Origin: a gamma proteobacterium symbiont of Stewartia floridana
GTDB lineage: Bacteria > Pseudomonadota > Gammaproteobacteria > Chromatiales > Chromatiaceae
Length of the DNA stretch: 64,000 nucleotides
Direction: 5' to 3'
NCBI GenBank assembly: GCA_003676145.1
Contig: NAUB01000019.1
Coordinates: 1 to 64,000 of the forward strand
Below, one piece after another: positions 18,320 through 29,001 of this stretch. The notes below the pieces were generated by a model. It saw only the letters and a list, made by a program, of their open reading frames with translations. It made no database searches and had not been told where the DNA came from. Positions within the stretch are counted from its first letter, which is position 1. Each line of letters begins with the position of its first letter. The position numbers were made by a program, and so were the translations under genes.

Positions 18320-19489
18320 TCATGTTTTCGGGCCAATCAGTTCGAGCACCAGCTCCGCTGCCCTTTCAGCGGCATTCTGCCGCAGATGCTGATGGATCTG
18401 TTGATAACGCCTTGCAATATCCTCGCGCTGCTGCGGGTCGTCCAGCAGATCGATGATCGCCTGCCCCATCAGATCCGCCTGACAGGCCTCTTGCAGAAAC
18501 TCCGGCGCCAGCATCTTCTCTGACAGCAGATTGGCAATCGCCACATAGGGTGTCTTCAACAGCTTGAATCGCCGGATCAACCAGGCTGTCAGCGCTGACA
18601 ATCTGTAGGCGACAACCATCGGCTTCTTCAGCAACAGGGTCTCAAGCGTAGCGGTTCCTGAAGCGGTCAGAACCAGATCTGCCGCGCCGATCGCCTGTCT
18701 GGATTCACCGTCCAGCAGCTTCACATCCACACCCGGTGACTGCTTTGCCAAGGCAGCCTGAAACACCTGCCTGATTGGTTCGTTTACCATTGGAGCGACA
18801 AACTGCAGTTCAGGTTTTCGCCGCTTCAACCAACACGCCGTTTCTGCAAAAGGCTCAGCCAACCGACTCACTTCACTCATCCGGCTGCCGGGAAGCAGTG
18901 CCACCACCGGCCCCTCGGGCGCCAATCCCAGTTCACTTCTGACCTCATGCGGATCCACTGGCTGCAGTGGTATCTGGTCAGCAAGCGGATGGCCAACATA
19001 AGCGGCCGGCACCCGATGTTGCTGCAAAAAATCGACCTCGAAATCGAAGATACACAACATTAAGTCGACCGCTTTGCGTAATTTCTTAACCCGACCCTGT
19101 CGCCAGGCCCAAACAGTCGGGCTCACCCAGTGGGCGGTTTTGATGCCCGACTGCTTGAGTCGGGTCTCCAGCGCCAGGTTGAAATCCGGTGCGTCCACGC
19201 CAAGCACCAGATCCGGAGGATCATTGAGAAAATGGCTGATCAGTTGGCGACGGGTTTTCAATAAACCGGGCAGATGACCAAGCACCTCAAACAGCCCCAT
19301 CACCGGGTCCATACTGGCCAGGGAACGGCAACCTGCCGCCTCCATCAGTGGGCCGGTCATGCCTTCAAAAACCATCCCCGGCGAGCGCTCACGCAACGCC
19401 TGGATCAAGGCGGCAGCCAACTGATCACCGGAGACCTCATTCACGATGATGCCGATTCTGATTGGTTTTGCTTGGTTTACGGATTGCAT
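18320..19489 (-). CDS. lpxB: Lipid A disaccharide synthase
   Basis: LpxB, a peripheral inner-membrane glycosyltransferase, joins lipid X to UDP-2,3-diacylglucosamine. The 389-residue protein (from ATG 19489) has VMGLFEVLGHLP, VLGVDAPDFNLALE with the catalytic Asp, YVGHPLADQIP, LLPGSRMSEV and ASGTATLETLLLKKPMVVAYR. Odd point: the first motif, normally GE(A/T)SGD, reads NEVSGD at residues 17-22, so the glycine is Asn. A TTG 78 bases upstream would extend the protein into lpxA, but the ATG gives a family-like N-terminus. It follows lpxA directly, as in other gammaproteobacteria. Confidence 0.95.
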   Translation of the reverse strand: MQSVNQAKPIRIGIIVNEVSGDQLAAALIQALRERSPGMVFEGMTGPLMEAAGCRSLASMDPVMGLFEVLGHLPGLLKTRRQLISHFLNDPPDLVLGVDAPDFNLALETRLKQSGIKTAHWVSPTVWAWRQGRVKKLRKAVDLMLCIFDFEVDFLQQHRVPAAYVGHPLADQIPLQPVDPHEVRSELGLAPEGPVVALLPGSRMSEVSRLAEPFAETACWLKRRKPELQFVAPMVNEPIRQVFQAALAKQSPGVDVKLLDGESRQAIGAADLVLTASGTATLETLLLKKPMVVAYRLSALTAWLIRRFKLLKTPYVAIANLLSEKMLAPEFLQEACQADLMGQAIIDLLDDPQQREDIARRYQQIHQHLRQNAAERAAELVLELIGPKT

Positions 19490-19523
19490 CAGAGGGTGCT
19501 CTGAAGGCAGATTCGACAGAAGT

Positions 19524-20318
19524 CTAGCGCAGAATGCCTCTTCCGCTATGGGAGAGGAAATCGACAAGAATTTTCAGTTCAGGCGTCTCGGTGGCCAGGC
19601 TTTCGATCTCCTCACGTGCTGCTTCCAGACGCTGTCCTGATTGATAGATAATTTTGTAAGCCCGCTTGATCTGGCGGATCGCATCCTTACTGAATCCTCT
19701 GCGACTCAATCCCTCGCGATTGATGCCATAGGGCTTGGTTGGCTGGCCGGCAGCCATCATGTAGGGGGGCAGATCCATATTGATCGCGGAACCCATTCCG
19801 GAAAAGCTGTGGGCACCGATACGACAGAATTGATGTACCTTGGAAAAGCCGCCCAGGATGGCATGATCGTCAATCATCACGTGACCACCCAGTGAAGCCG
19901 CATTGGCCATGATCACCTGATTACCCAAGACACAGTCATGGGCAACATGGATATAGGCCATCAGCAGATTATCGTCGCCGATGCGGGTGACGCCTTGATC
20001 CTGAACCGTGCCGCGATGCAGAGTGGCAAACTCCCGAATCACATTCCGGTCGCCGATCTCAAGAGAAGTCGGTTCTCCCGCATATTTCTTATCCTGGGGG
20101 TCTTCACCGACTGAGGCAAACTGGTAGATGCGATTGTCTCTGCCGATGCGGGTCGGCCCATTCACAACCACATGGGGCCCGATCACCGTACCGGCGCCGA
20201 TGCTCACATCAGGACCGATGATCGAGAAGGGTCCGACGCTGACCCCCTCATCCAGTTCCGCCTGTGGATCTATAACTGCGCGTGAGTCGATCAGTTGCCT
20301 ATCTCCCTGGCAGTACAC
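19524..20318 (-). CDS. lpxA: Acyl-ACP--UDP-N-acetylglucosamine O-acyltransferase
   Basis: First step of lipid A synthesis: transfers a 3-hydroxyacyl chain from ACP to UDP-GlcNAc. The protein is a left-handed beta-helix of hexapeptide repeats ([21 protein letters not shown] onward) with the catalytic-His region [12 protein letters not shown] and a helical C-terminus. The start is unusual. GTG at 20318 gives 264 residues and overlaps fabZ by 28 bp. A CTG at 20294 would begin [10 protein letters not shown], matching the usual family start, overlap the fabZ stop by four bases, and sit 8 bases after GGGAG. I give the GTG but the CTG is plausible. Part of lpxD-fabZ-lpxA-lpxB. Confidence 0.95.
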   Translation of the reverse strand: MYCQGDRQLIDSRAVIDPQAELDEGVSVGPFSIIGPDVSIGAGTVIGPHVVVNGPTRIGRDNRIYQFASVGEDPQDKKYAGEPTSLEIGDRNVIREFATLHRGTVQDQGVTRIGDDNLLMAYIHVAHDCVLGNQVIMANAASLGGHVMIDDHAILGGFSKVHQFCRIGAHSFSGMGSAINMDLPPYMMAAGQPTKPYGINREGLSRRGFSKDAIRQIKRAYKIIYQSGQRLEAAREEIESLATETPELKILVDFLSHSGRGILR

Positions 20319-20740
20319 ATGATCTCTGCTGTGGCCACCGTACGGCCATCCACAGTCGCCGAACAGGTAAAGAAACCGATGCCTCGCTTGAGTTTGTTCT
20401 GCTGCACATCGATGATCAGTTGATCGCCAGGCTCTACCTGCTGCTTGAAACGCGCTTTATCGATGCCGACAAACAGATAGATGGTGGTCTCATTCACCGT
20501 TTCCGGATTGGACTCCATCGCCAACAGGCCTGTCGCCTGGGCCATCGCCTCAACGATCAGGACACCGGGCATCACCGGTTGAATCGGAAAATGCCCATTG
20601 AAAAAGGGTTCGTTATAGGTGACATTCTTCAGCGCCTGCAAGCGGGTATTTTTTTCATACTCGGTAACCCGATCGATCAGCAGAAAGGGGTAACGGTGCG
20701 GCAACAGGCTCAGCACCTTATTGATGTCCATCGCTATCAA
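20291..20740 (-). CDS. fabZ: 3-hydroxyacyl-ACP dehydratase FabZ
   Basis: Hotdog-fold dehydratase of fatty acid elongation, which also balances flux to lipid A. The protein has [40 protein letters not shown] (catalytic His and Glu) and [15 protein letters not shown], and is about 149 residues, normal for FabZ. Two starts are possible: TTG at 20740 lies 5 bases after GGAGG, while ATG at 20731 lies 14 bases after it, so the spacing favours TTG. It overlaps the lpxA start and follows lpxD by 25 bp. Confidence 0.97.
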   Translation of the reverse strand: MIAMDINKVLSLLPHRYPFLLIDRVTEYEKNTRLQALKNVTYNEPFFNGHFPIQPVMPGVLIVEAMAQATGLLAMESNPETVNETTIYLFVGIDKARFKQQVEPGDQLIIDVQQNKLKRGIGFFTCSATVDGRTVATAEIMCTAREIGN

Positions 20741-20765
20741 ACTACCCTCCCATGACTCAAACTTA

Positions 20766-21803
20766 TCATTTGAATGACTCTCCAGTCAGAGATTTCACCG
20801 TTTTCTTCAACAATTTCAGATCTTTAGCCATACCATCCAGGCGCCTGAGCCGGGCGATCAACTTTCGCCAAGCACTATTCTCCATGGCGGGAAGATTACC
20901 GCTGTAATAGCCTGCCTCGGGAAAAGAACGAGAAACCAGAGCCGCACCTGAAATGTGTACATTATCACCTATCGTGATATGCCCTACCAGACCGGTTTGG
21001 CCTCCGATAGTACAATTCCGGCCGATCTTCGTCGAGCCGGCAACCCCCGCACAACCGGCCATTGCGGTGTTCTCGCCCACCTCCACGTTGTGTGCGATCT
21101 GGATCAGATTATCGAGCTTGACGCCGTCATGCAGGATCGTATCCTCCAGAGCACCACGGTCAACCGTGGTATTGGCGCCAATCTCCACATCATCCCCGAG
21201 CCAGACCCGCCCCAGCTGAGGCACTTTGACCCATCGCCCCTGATCATTGGCCAGACCAAATCCGTCGGCTCCCAATACGCTGCCCGGGTGCAGCAGACAG
21301 CGGGCGCCAATACGAGTCCGATGACACAGGGTTACCCGCGCCACCAACCTTGTCTGTTCGCCGATTTCACACTCCGATTCGACCACTGAGCCTGGGCCGA
21401 CAACCACATTGGCAGCGATCCTGACTCCTTCACCGATGACGCTGCAGGGGCCAATCGAAGCACTTTTGTCAATTTCAGCCGATGCGGCGATCACCGCAGA
21501 ATCGGCAATTCCGGGGACGGCTTGTGCAACAGGGAAAAGCAGGCTGGCAGCCCGCGCATAGGCAAGATAGGGATTATCGGTGACCAGTGCCGCGACGCGA
21601 CAGTCGCTGGCTGCCTCCTGCGACAGAATGACTGCTGAAGCACCGGTCTCCGCAAGGTAACGTCGGTACGCGCTATTACTGAGAAAGCTCAGCTGACCCT
21701 GTGTGGCGTGCTGCAGCGTACCGACCCCCTGAATGGCGATCTCCGGGTCTCCGCGCAGCTCAGCACCTACCGCCTCAGCTAGTTCTCCTAGTCGAATGGA
21801 CAA
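20766..21803 (-). CDS. lpxD: UDP-3-O-acylglucosamine N-acyltransferase
   Basis: Third step of lipid A synthesis: adds the N-linked 3-hydroxyacyl chain. The 345-residue protein has the LpxD N-terminal uridine-binding domain ([20 protein letters not shown] ... [15 protein letters not shown]) and a long left-handed beta-helix ([24 protein letters not shown] onward) with [28 protein letters not shown] containing the catalytic His. A helical C-terminus ends the protein. The start seems to be TTG at 21803; no ATG fits the conserved N-terminus. It follows ompH by 15 bp and precedes fabZ. Confidence 0.97.
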   Translation of the reverse strand: MSIRLGELAEAVGAELRGDPEIAIQGVGTLQHATQGQLSFLSNSAYRRYLAETGASAVILSQEAASDCRVAALVTDNPYLAYARAASLLFPVAQAVPGIADSAVIAASAEIDKSASIGPCSVIGEGVRIAANVVVGPGSVVESECEIGEQTRLVARVTLCHRTRIGARCLLHPGSVLGADGFGLANDQGRWVKVPQLGRVWLGDDVEIGANTTVDRGALEDTILHDGVKLDNLIQIAHNVEVGENTAMAGCAGVAGSTKIGRNCTIGGQTGLVGHITIGDNVHISGAALVSRSFPEAGYYSGNLPAMENSAWRKLIARLRRLDGMAKDLKLLKKTVKSLTGESFK

Positions 21804-21818
21804 GTGTGTAAATCCGGA

Positions 21819-22334
21819 CTATTCAGCTTTTCGTTCGCGCAGTTTTTCCAACACCTTGTCAGAAATGTCGATCTTTTTACTGAAATAGACCACCCCATCC
21901 GAGACGATCAGATCGATATTTTCACTCTTACCCACCTCCTGAATGACCTCACGAACCTGCTGACGCAGCTTCTTGAACTCCTCATTCTGGCGCAGGTTCA
22001 GATCCTCGCGGAACTCTGTCTGGGCATTTTTCAGTTTACGACTGCGGCTGAGGATATCACGCTCAAGACGCTTCACCTCGGACTCACTCATCACCGAACC
22101 GTCCCGCTGCAGTTTCTCCTCGAGCTGCTTGAGCTGCTTCTGGGAAGCCAGCAGATCCTTCTCACGCCGGGAAAACTCTGTCTGCAGGCGTTCCCGCGCC
22201 GTTTTGTATTGCGGTGATTCTTCAAATACCTTGGTGGCATTGACAAAAGCAATGCGATACTCCTCAGCATAGGCGCTACCGGCAACAAAACTCGCCAAGG
22301 TCAAAGTGATTAGTAAAAAACGTATTGAGTTCAC
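21819..22334 (-). CDS. OmpH/Skp family periplasmic chaperone
   Basis: Skp-type chaperone that holds unfolded outer-membrane proteins in the periplasm for delivery to BamA. The 171-residue protein has a signal peptide (MNSIRFLLITLTLASFVAGSAYA then EEYRIAFVNATKVFEE) and a long charged coiled-coil (about 45-130), ending in LIVSDGVVYFSKKIDISDKVLEKL as in the family. The start is GTG, with AGGGAG 7 bases upstream. It lies 21 bp downstream of bamA and just before lpxD, the usual arrangement. Confidence 0.94.
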   Translation of the reverse strand: MNSIRFLLITLTLASFVAGSAYAEEYRIAFVNATKVFEESPQYKTARERLQTEFSRREKDLLASQKQLKQLEEKLQRDGSVMSESEVKRLERDILSRSRKLKNAQTEFREDLNLRQNEEFKKLRQQVREVIQEVGKSENIDLIVSDGVVYFSKKIDISDKVLEKLRERKAE

Positions 22335-22355
22335 CCATCGACTCCCTAATTAGTT

Positions 22356-24647
22356 TTAGAATCCGCTACCAATTCGGAATTGAAGCGATTTAGTTTTGTC
22401 ACCCTCTTCCTCCTTCAGCGGATAACCCAAACTGAATGAGAGTGCACCTACCGGAGAAAACCAGGATAACATCAGACCCGTAGAAGCCCGAAATCCATCC
22501 CACTTGATCTCCTCGTCATTCGCCAGATCGAAGACATTGCCCACATCGGCAAACAATCCGGCACGTACTGTATCTTTGAAGTCGTCACCAAAGATCGGGA
22601 ACAGTAACTCGATCTGTCCCACGATTCTAGCATTTGCGCCTATCGCATCGTCTTCTGAATCTTTCGGACCCAGGGTATTCTCTTCGAAACCTCTGACCGA
22701 GCCAATGCCACCGGCGTAGAAATTCCGATAGAAGGGCAACTCTTCGTTGTTTCCATAGCCGTCACCATAACCCAACTCACCATTCAGTCTTAAGGTCAGA
22801 TTATTGGTCAAGGGGAAATACTGGGCATTCCGATAGCTGATGCGGTAGTACTGAAGATCACTGCCGGGAGTGTTCAGTTCCGTGGTAAAGACCTGGCGAC
22901 CACCTTTGTTCGGAAAGATCGCCCGGTCCCGGGTATCCCGGATCCAGCTGCCAACCAGCTCAAAATCAGAAAACTTCGTACCATACTTCTCTTCAAATTC
23001 CTTGATCTCATCCGAGGCCGAGTCGGCGATGAAAAATTTCGTATTTTCATAGGCCAGACTGAATCTCAGACGGTCATACTCGGATACCGGCACACCGAAA
23101 TTGATCCCCAGACGCCCCACATCGGTGGAGTAGCTGGAGATGTTCAACTCTGAAAAGTCGGTCTCCCGATAGCTCAGCTCGTAGCCCTGACTGACCCCAT
23201 CGATGGTGTAGTAGGGGTCGGTATAGACGATGGTAACCTTCTTGGTCGCATCACTGGTGTCAAAGCCGGCGCTGACCCGGTTGCCGGTGCCGAGAAAGTT
23301 GTTCTGACTGATGCTGGCATTGAACAGTACGCCCTGGGTCTCCGAGTAACCGACACCGGCGCTCAGGCTGCCCGAAGCGGCTTCGGTAACGCTCAGATTC
23401 ACATCCACCAGATCGGTGGTACCGGGTACCGCCGGGGTCTCCATATTGACATCATTGAAGAAGCCTAGCCGTTGCAGACGCTCACGGGAGAGACGGGTCT
23501 TCTCACCGGAGAACCAGGCGGACTCCATCTGCCGCATCTCCCGGCGCAATACCTCGTCGCGGGTCGTGGAGTTGCCGGAGATATTGATGTACCGGACGTA
23601 GACCCTTTTGCCCGGATCGACGAAATAGGTAATCGCCACCTTGCGATTCTCTCTGTCGATATCCGGTATGCTGTTGACGTTGGCAAAGGCATAACCCGCA
23701 TCGGAGTACTTTTTATTCAGCCGTTCTGCACTGGCGGTGACCCGCTTACGTGAGAATACGCCACCCCGGCGCAGGTGGATCAACGGAAACAGATCCTCTT
23801 CCGGCAGCTCCAGATCACCGGCCAGTTTGATATCGCTGAGGGTGAACACATCCCCCTCATCGAGTGCGATGGTGATGTAGATATCCTTCTTGTCCGGGGT
23901 AATCGAAACCTGGGTCGATTCGATTTTGAAATCGATATAACCCCGGTCCAGGTAGAACGAGCGCAGGGTCTCAAGGTCACCGGCAAGGGCCTGTTTGGAG
24001 TATTTGTCCCGGCTGGAGAAGATCGCATACCAGGCCGGCACCCCCAGCTCGAACTCATCCAGCAGATCATCATCTTCATAGGCTGAGTTGCCGATAATGT
24101 TGATGTTTTTGATGCGTGCCGTCAGCCCCTCTGAGATCTCGATATCGATCCCTACCCGGTTCCGCTCAAGTGGCGTCACCTGGGATTTGATCTTCACACC
24201 ATATTTACCACGGGAGAAATATTGCCGGTTCAGCTCCTGTTCGACCTGTTCCAGCAGGGCGCGCTTGAAGACCCGCCCCTCAGCCAGGCCAACATCCTTG
24301 AGCCCGGCCATCAAACGGTCCGTATCGAGGTCCTTGTTACCGGTAATGTCAATCTCGGCAATCGCCGGTCGCTCATGCACGAAGACGATCAACACATCCC
24401 CTTCACGCTCCAGCCGGATCTCCTGGAAAAAGCCGGTTTTGTGGAGGGCACGAATGATCTTTGCGGTATTACCCGCGTTCACCTCATCACCGGTTTTCAC
24501 CGGCAGATAGTTAAACACCGTACCCGCCGAGATGCGCTGAAGCCCCTCGACACGGATGTCCTGGACGACAAAGGCGGCGGCCAGTTGCGGAAACAGGGCC
24601 CCGGCAGACAGCAGTAGAGTGATAAAAATCCGCAAGAAAAATGGCAT
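22356..24647 (-). CDS. bamA: Outer membrane protein assembly factor BamA
   Basis: Central subunit of the BAM complex, inserting beta-barrels into the outer membrane. From ATG 24647 the product has 763 residues: a signal peptide ([25 protein letters not shown]), five POTRA domains (about 25-420, beginning [24 protein letters not shown]) and a C-terminal barrel with the lid motif [15 protein letters not shown], ending in Phe (FRIGSGF). An in-frame TTG 15 bases upstream exists; the ATG fits the signal peptide better. It stands between rseP and ompH, the standard order. Confidence 0.98.
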   Translation of the reverse strand: MPFFLRIFITLLLSAGALFPQLAAAFVVQDIRVEGLQRISAGTVFNYLPVKTGDEVNAGNTAKIIRALHKTGFFQEIRLEREGDVLIVFVHERPAIAEIDITGNKDLDTDRLMAGLKDVGLAEGRVFKRALLEQVEQELNRQYFSRGKYGVKIKSQVTPLERNRVGIDIEISEGLTARIKNINIIGNSAYEDDDLLDEFELGVPAWYAIFSSRDKYSKQALAGDLETLRSFYLDRGYIDFKIESTQVSITPDKKDIYITIALDEGDVFTLSDIKLAGDLELPEEDLFPLIHLRRGGVFSRKRVTASAERLNKKYSDAGYAFANVNSIPDIDRENRKVAITYFVDPGKRVYVRYINISGNSTTRDEVLRREMRQMESAWFSGEKTRLSRERLQRLGFFNDVNMETPAVPGTTDLVDVNLSVTEAASGSLSAGVGYSETQGVLFNASISQNNFLGTGNRVSAGFDTSDATKKVTIVYTDPYYTIDGVSQGYELSYRETDFSELNISSYSTDVGRLGINFGVPVSEYDRLRFSLAYENTKFFIADSASDEIKEFEEKYGTKFSDFELVGSWIRDTRDRAIFPNKGGRQVFTTELNTPGSDLQYYRISYRNAQYFPLTNNLTLRLNGELGYGDGYGNNEELPFYRNFYAGGIGSVRGFEENTLGPKDSEDDAIGANARIVGQIELLFPIFGDDFKDTVRAGLFADVGNVFDLANDEEIKWDGFRASTGLMLSWFSPVGALSFSLGYPLKEEEGDKTKSLQFRIGSGF

Positions 24648-24794
24648 TATGGTTTGAAACAACAGAGTTTATTCATTATTCAGCTGCCTGTTGGCAGAAA
24701 TCTCCGACATGTCAGCAATGTCACGAAGGGCGTAAGTATAAGTTATCTTACAGCTTCAGGATACAGAGCTATCCCCTTGAACTGATACGAATGG

Positions 24795-26168
24795 CTACCC
24801 CAGAAAACGGTTCAGGTCGACATAAAACGCGAGACTCATGACACCGAGCAGAATCAACAGGCCGATTTTCTGCCCCTGCTCCATGAACCGATCCGACAGC
24901 GGTTTACCCTTGATCGCCTCGATCAGGAAATAAAACAGGTGACCGCCGTCCAAAACCGGGATCGGCAACAGGTTCAAGACCCCCAGACTGATGCTCACGA
25001 CGGCGAGAAACTTGATAAAATAGACCAGGCCGAAACTGGCTGATTTACCAGCCGAGTCTGCAATCGATATGGGGCCGCTGAGGTTTTTCACCGAGACCTC
25101 ACCAATGATCATTTTGCCAAGCATCCTGAGCATCAATACCGATAGATCCCAGCTCTTGTTGATCGCCTGCCCGACCGACTCCAGCGGCCCGTAGCGTACG
25201 ATTGCCCGATACTCTTCCCACAGGTCACTGGGTATCTGTTCAACCCCCGCACCAATCCGTCCGTAGGGCTCTCCCTGATCCTGGTTTACCGTTTTCGGCG
25301 TTACCTCCAGAACCAGCGACTCTCTCTCCCGGCTGACCTCGATCAACATCATCTGACCTGGTCGCTCCCGCACATAATTGACCCACTCGGCCCAATCGGT
25401 AACCGGTTGATCATCCACCCGAACGATCCGATCCCCCGGCTTCATGCCAGCCTTGTCGGCCGCTTCACCCGGCACGGTCTCAGCGATTACCGGGGGTATC
25501 TCCGGTCGATCCGGGGTCAATCCCAGATTGGTCAACAGCTGCCCCTCTTCCGCCATTGTCGCCAGATCGTGGCTCGGCAGCAGCACCTGCCGCTCGCCCT
25601 GCTGTGGATTGGTCACACCGATCTGCAGGGTATCCTTGTCCAAGGCCTGGGAGAGCATCGCATAGACCACGTTTTCCCAGGTGGGCGTCGCCTGACCGGC
25701 AACCGAAGTAATCCGGTCACCAACCACAAATCCGCTCTGCTGAGCCAGTGAGCCCTCTTCCACCTTGCCGACCAGCGGTTTGAGACCGGTATCGCCGGTG
25801 ACGAATATCAGCCAGAAGGCAAAGATTGCAAAGAGGAAATTAAACAGGGGCCCGGCCACCACAATGGCACTGCGAACCGGCAGTGACTGGCGGTTGAATG
25901 CCTGATTCTGCATCGCCTCGGGGACTGGCGCCTCCCGCTCATCGAGCATTTTTACATAGCCGCCGAGTGGGATCGCCGCGACAACGTACTCTGTACCATC
26001 CACCTGACTGGTCTTTTTCCACAGCGGCTTGCCGAAACCGATGGAGAAACGCAACACCTTGACGCCCAGTTTCCGCGCCACCCAGAAGTGGCCGAACTCA
26101 TGCACGGCAATCAGGATTGCCAGTGCAACAAGAAACGAAATGATGGTGAAGAGTAGTGAATTCATCAT
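24795..26168 (-). CDS. rseP: Site-2 zinc metalloprotease RseP
   Basis: Inner-membrane protease that cleaves the anti-sigma factor RseA and remnant signal peptides. The 457-residue protein has the zinc motif HEFGH at residues 23-27 in the first membrane segment, two PDZ domains in the middle (DTGLKPLVGKVEEGSLAQQSGFVVGDRI and PVIAETVPGEAADKAGMKPGDRIVRVDDQPV), and a C-terminal pair of membrane helices with NLLPIPVLDGGHL supplying the third ligand. It follows dxr by 6 bp and precedes bamA, as usual. Two adjacent ATG codons start the frame. Confidence 0.98.
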   Translation of the reverse strand: MMNSLLFTIISFLVALAILIAVHEFGHFWVARKLGVKVLRFSIGFGKPLWKKTSQVDGTEYVVAAIPLGGYVKMLDEREAPVPEAMQNQAFNRQSLPVRSAIVVAGPLFNFLFAIFAFWLIFVTGDTGLKPLVGKVEEGSLAQQSGFVVGDRITSVAGQATPTWENVVYAMLSQALDKDTLQIGVTNPQQGERQVLLPSHDLATMAEEGQLLTNLGLTPDRPEIPPVIAETVPGEAADKAGMKPGDRIVRVDDQPVTDWAEWVNYVRERPGQMMLIEVSRERESLVLEVTPKTVNQDQGEPYGRIGAGVEQIPSDLWEEYRAIVRYGPLESVGQAINKSWDLSVLMLRMLGKMIIGEVSVKNLSGPISIADSAGKSASFGLVYFIKFLAVVSISLGVLNLLPIPVLDGGHLFYFLIEAIKGKPLSDRFMEQGQKIGLLILLGVMSLAFYVDLNRFLG

Positions 26169-26174
26169 GTCTAA

Positions 26175-27371
26175 TCAGCTGATACCGCAGCTTGAGACCC
26201 TTTTCTGTACGACTTGTTCCGCCACACTTCTTGCCTCCCGGTCCGCTTCCAACAGGCTCTCCAGATCTTTGACCTGATCCACCGGCTGCCGTTGCATGGT
26301 CTCCTCGACCACTTCAGCAATTCCGGTAAAACCGAGGCGCTGATTGAGAAACGCATCCACCGCCACCTCATTGGCCGCATTCAGCACCGCACTGGCGGTA
26401 CCGCCACTCTGGATCGCCTGATAGGCGAGACCCAGGCAGGGGAATCGCTGGGGATCCGGTGGCTCGAAGTCGAGACGGCCGATCTGAAAAAGATCCAGAC
26501 TCTCCACCCCGGACTGAATCCGCTTCGGCCAGGCCAGCGCATGGGCGATCGGTGTCCGCATGTCCGGTTGTCCCAGCTGCGCGAGCACCGAACCATCCTC
26601 ATACTCCACCATGGAGTGGATGACACTCTGAGGATGCAGCACCACTTCGATCTTATCCGCCCCGGCCTGAAACAGCCAGTGCGCCTCGATCACCTCCAGC
26701 CCCTTGTTCATCATGGTTGCCGAGTCGACAGAGATCTTTCTGCCCATCTCCCAGTTGGGATGGGCACAGGCCTGATCGGGGGTAACATCGTGCAGCGCTT
26801 CCACCGGGGTTTGACGAAATGGCCCACCGGATGCGGTCAACAGAATGCGCTTCACACCGGAGTGCGCCAGATCACCCTGATAATCCTCCGGCATGCACTG
26901 GAAGACAGCGTTGTGTTCACTGTCGATGGGCAGCACCAGGGCGTTGTGAGCCTTCACCTCCTGCATGAACAGGTCACCGGCCACCACCAACGCCTCTTTG
27001 TTCGCCAGCAGCAGACGTTTACCGGCCCGCACAGCCGCTAGCGCCGGCAACAATCCGGCCGCACCGACGATCGCCGCCATCACATAGTGGGCCTGGGGCA
27101 TGGCCGCTGCAATCTCCAGGCCGCGCAGCCCGGAGAGCACTTCAATCGCCAGTCCGCGCTGATTCAGCCCTTTCGCCAGCTGGTTGGCACAGTGAGGATC
27201 GCTCATCACCGCAATCTTCGGCTGAAACCTCTCACACTGGCTCAGCAGCCCTTCCACATCCCGATTGGCGGTCAAGGCGACAACCTGGTACTGATCCGGA
27301 TGTCTGGCCACCACATCCAGGGTGCTGATGCCGATCGAGCCAGTCGATCCCAGAATCGTCAAACCTATCAT
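26175..27371 (-). CDS. dxr: 1-deoxy-D-xylulose 5-phosphate reductoisomerase
   Basis: Second enzyme of the MEP isoprenoid pathway, converting DXP to MEP with NADPH. The 398-residue protein has the Rossmann start [16 protein letters not shown], the central [14 protein letters not shown] and [13 protein letters not shown], the catalytic loop [12 protein letters not shown] and [26 protein letters not shown]. The ATG at 27371 follows GGGGG by 7 bases and overlaps the cdsA stop by one base (TGATG); a GTG one codon upstream also exists. The C-terminus ends in RVSSCGIS. It belongs to the cdsA-dxr-rseP block. Confidence 0.98.
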   Translation of the reverse strand: MIGLTILGSTGSIGISTLDVVARHPDQYQVVALTANRDVEGLLSQCERFQPKIAVMSDPHCANQLAKGLNQRGLAIEVLSGLRGLEIAAAMPQAHYVMAAIVGAAGLLPALAAVRAGKRLLLANKEALVVAGDLFMQEVKAHNALVLPIDSEHNAVFQCMPEDYQGDLAHSGVKRILLTASGGPFRQTPVEALHDVTPDQACAHPNWEMGRKISVDSATMMNKGLEVIEAHWLFQAGADKIEVVLHPQSVIHSMVEYEDGSVLAQLGQPDMRTPIAHALAWPKRIQSGVESLDLFQIGRLDFEPPDPQRFPCLGLAYQAIQSGGTASAVLNAANEVAVDAFLNQRLGFTGIAEVVEETMQRQPVDQVKDLESLLEADREARSVAEQVVQKRVSSCGIS

Positions 27372-28189
27372 CACGCTTCCCCCAGCAGGGTCAGGCCGAA
27401 GAGAAATACTGGTGCCGCGGCCGTCAGGCTATCGATACGATCCAACATACCACCATGTCCGGGTAGCAGGGTACCACTATCCTTCATCCCCCTCTGTCGC
27501 TTCAGCAGGCTCTCGAACAGATCACCGACCACCGAGGAGAGCATCGTAACCAGACAGAGAAGCAGGATCAGTATTGATTTCAGAACAGAGCTATCCAACC
27601 ACCAGATCAGAACGAATCCGCACAGCAGTGCACTGACCATGGCCCCATAGACGCCCTCCCTGGTCTTGCCGGGGCTCACCTCAGGTGCCAGCTTATGGCT
27701 TCCCCAGCGGTGCCCGGCAAAATAGGCTCCCACATCCGCGCTCCAGATCAGCATCAGAACGAACAGCATCAAACCGGGGCCGAAAGCGGGTATCTGATGC
27801 AGGTTGATCAGTGCCAGCCAGGGGGGAAGCAGCACTACGATTCCCTCCAGGCCTTTCAGCAGCGAATTATCGGACGGGGTCTGATCCGACCGATAACGCA
27901 TAATCCGCACCAGCACATAACACCACCAGACTACCGCAAACCCAGTGATGAGAGGAATCCACGATGGGGGCATCAAAAAGTAGCTGCAACCGAGCAGTAG
28001 CAGCATCAACAGGGTATACAGCAGCTGCTGCGGCAGATCGGTAAAACCACTCAGTCTGGCCCACTCCCTACTGCCCACCAACACCACAACGGCGAGAAGC
28101 AGGGCAACATAACCGGTTGGCAGCAACAGTACCGAAGAGATTACCAGAGGGGCCAGAATCAGGGCTGTGATGACGCGCTGCTTCAGCAT
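27371..28189 (-). CDS. cdsA: Phosphatidate cytidylyltransferase
   Basis: Makes CDP-diacylglycerol from phosphatidic acid and CTP, the branch point for all phospholipids. From the ATG at 28189 the product is 272 residues ([23 protein letters not shown]), with many membrane helices. The signature is near the C-terminus: [21 protein letters not shown], then [35 protein letters not shown]. The open frame runs further upstream through uppS but those residues are not CdsA-like. It starts 11 bp after uppS and overlaps the dxr start. Confidence 0.97.
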   Translation of the reverse strand: MLKQRVITALILAPLVISSVLLLPTGYVALLLAVVVLVGSREWARLSGFTDLPQQLLYTLLMLLLLGCSYFLMPPSWIPLITGFAVVWWCYVLVRIMRYRSDQTPSDNSLLKGLEGIVVLLPPWLALINLHQIPAFGPGLMLFVLMLIWSADVGAYFAGHRWGSHKLAPEVSPGKTREGVYGAMVSALLCGFVLIWWLDSSVLKSILILLLCLVTMLSSVVGDLFESLLKRQRGMKDSGTLLPGHGGMLDRIDSLTAAAPVFLFGLTLLGEA

Positions 28190-28199
28190 ATCTGAGCGC

Positions 28200-28973
28200 T
28201 CAGGAGGCTTCAGCAGTCTGTCCCTGAACCTGCTCTCCGGTGCGGCCGAAACGACGTTGTCGACCTGAATAATCCTGAATTGCCGCTTCCAGGGCCTGAT
28301 CATCAAAGTCCGGCCAGAGCAGATCAGTGAAGTAGAGTTCGGTATAGGCACACTGCCACAATAGGAAGTTGCTGATGCGTTTTTCACCACCGGTTCGAAT
28401 GAACAGATCGGGCTCCGGAACCCCGGCAAATGAGAGGTGCTGCGCCAGTGCCTGTTCATCGATCTGGTCGATAGAGAGCTCTCCTGATTCGACCGATTGC
28501 GCCAGGCATCTGGCAGCCTGGGTAATATCCCAGCGACCACCGTAGTTGGCCGCCACCTGCAACAGCAGGCCTTGGTTGGATGCAGTCTGCTGCTCCGCAT
28601 CGGCGATCTGCTGCTGCAGCTTTTTGGAGAATGCGCTGCGATCGCCAATCACTTTGAGCTTGACCTGATTGCGGTCGAGACGTTTGATCTCTTTCCTCAG
28701 GGAGCGGATGAAAAGGTCCATGATCAGATTGACCTCTTTGGCGGGCCTCCGCCAGTTCTCGCTACTGAAGGCAAACAGAGTCAGAACCGATATCTTGCGC
28801 ACCACACAGGCTTCGACCACCCGGCGTACGGCATCGACACCAGCCGGATGACCGGCGTATCGCGGCAGGCCACGCTTCTGCGCCCATCGGCCATTGCCAT
28901 CCATGATAATCGCCAAATGCCGAGGCAGTTCTGCGACGACAGTTTCGGAGTCCTTTGTCATGCCGCTTGTCAT
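28200..28973 (-). CDS. uppS: Undecaprenyl diphosphate synthase
   Basis: Cis-prenyltransferase making the C55 lipid carrier for cell-wall and O-antigen precursors. The 257-residue protein has HLAIIMDGNGRWAQKRGLPRYAGHPAGVDAVR (catalytic Asp and diphosphate-binding Arg), LTLFAFSSENWRRPAKEV and the C-terminal DLFIRTGGEKRISNFLLWQCAYTELYF. It lies between frr (28 bp away) and cdsA, the universal order. Length is normal. Confidence 0.98.
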   Translation of the reverse strand: MTSGMTKDSETVVAELPRHLAIIMDGNGRWAQKRGLPRYAGHPAGVDAVRRVVEACVVRKISVLTLFAFSSENWRRPAKEVNLIMDLFIRSLRKEIKRLDRNQVKLKVIGDRSAFSKKLQQQIADAEQQTASNQGLLLQVAANYGGRWDITQAARCLAQSVESGELSIDQIDEQALAQHLSFAGVPEPDLFIRTGGEKRISNFLLWQCAYTELYFTDLLWPDFDDQALEAAIQDYSGRQRRFGRTGEQVQGQTAEAS

Positions 28974-29001
28974 AGAGGTTTCTTTAGGGTGTTCAGGAGG
29001 G

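Noticed and set aside
28190-28648. N-terminal extension of cdsA through uppS
   Set aside because: The extension is uppS read in another frame and is Arg/Ser-rich noise; CdsA starts at 28189.
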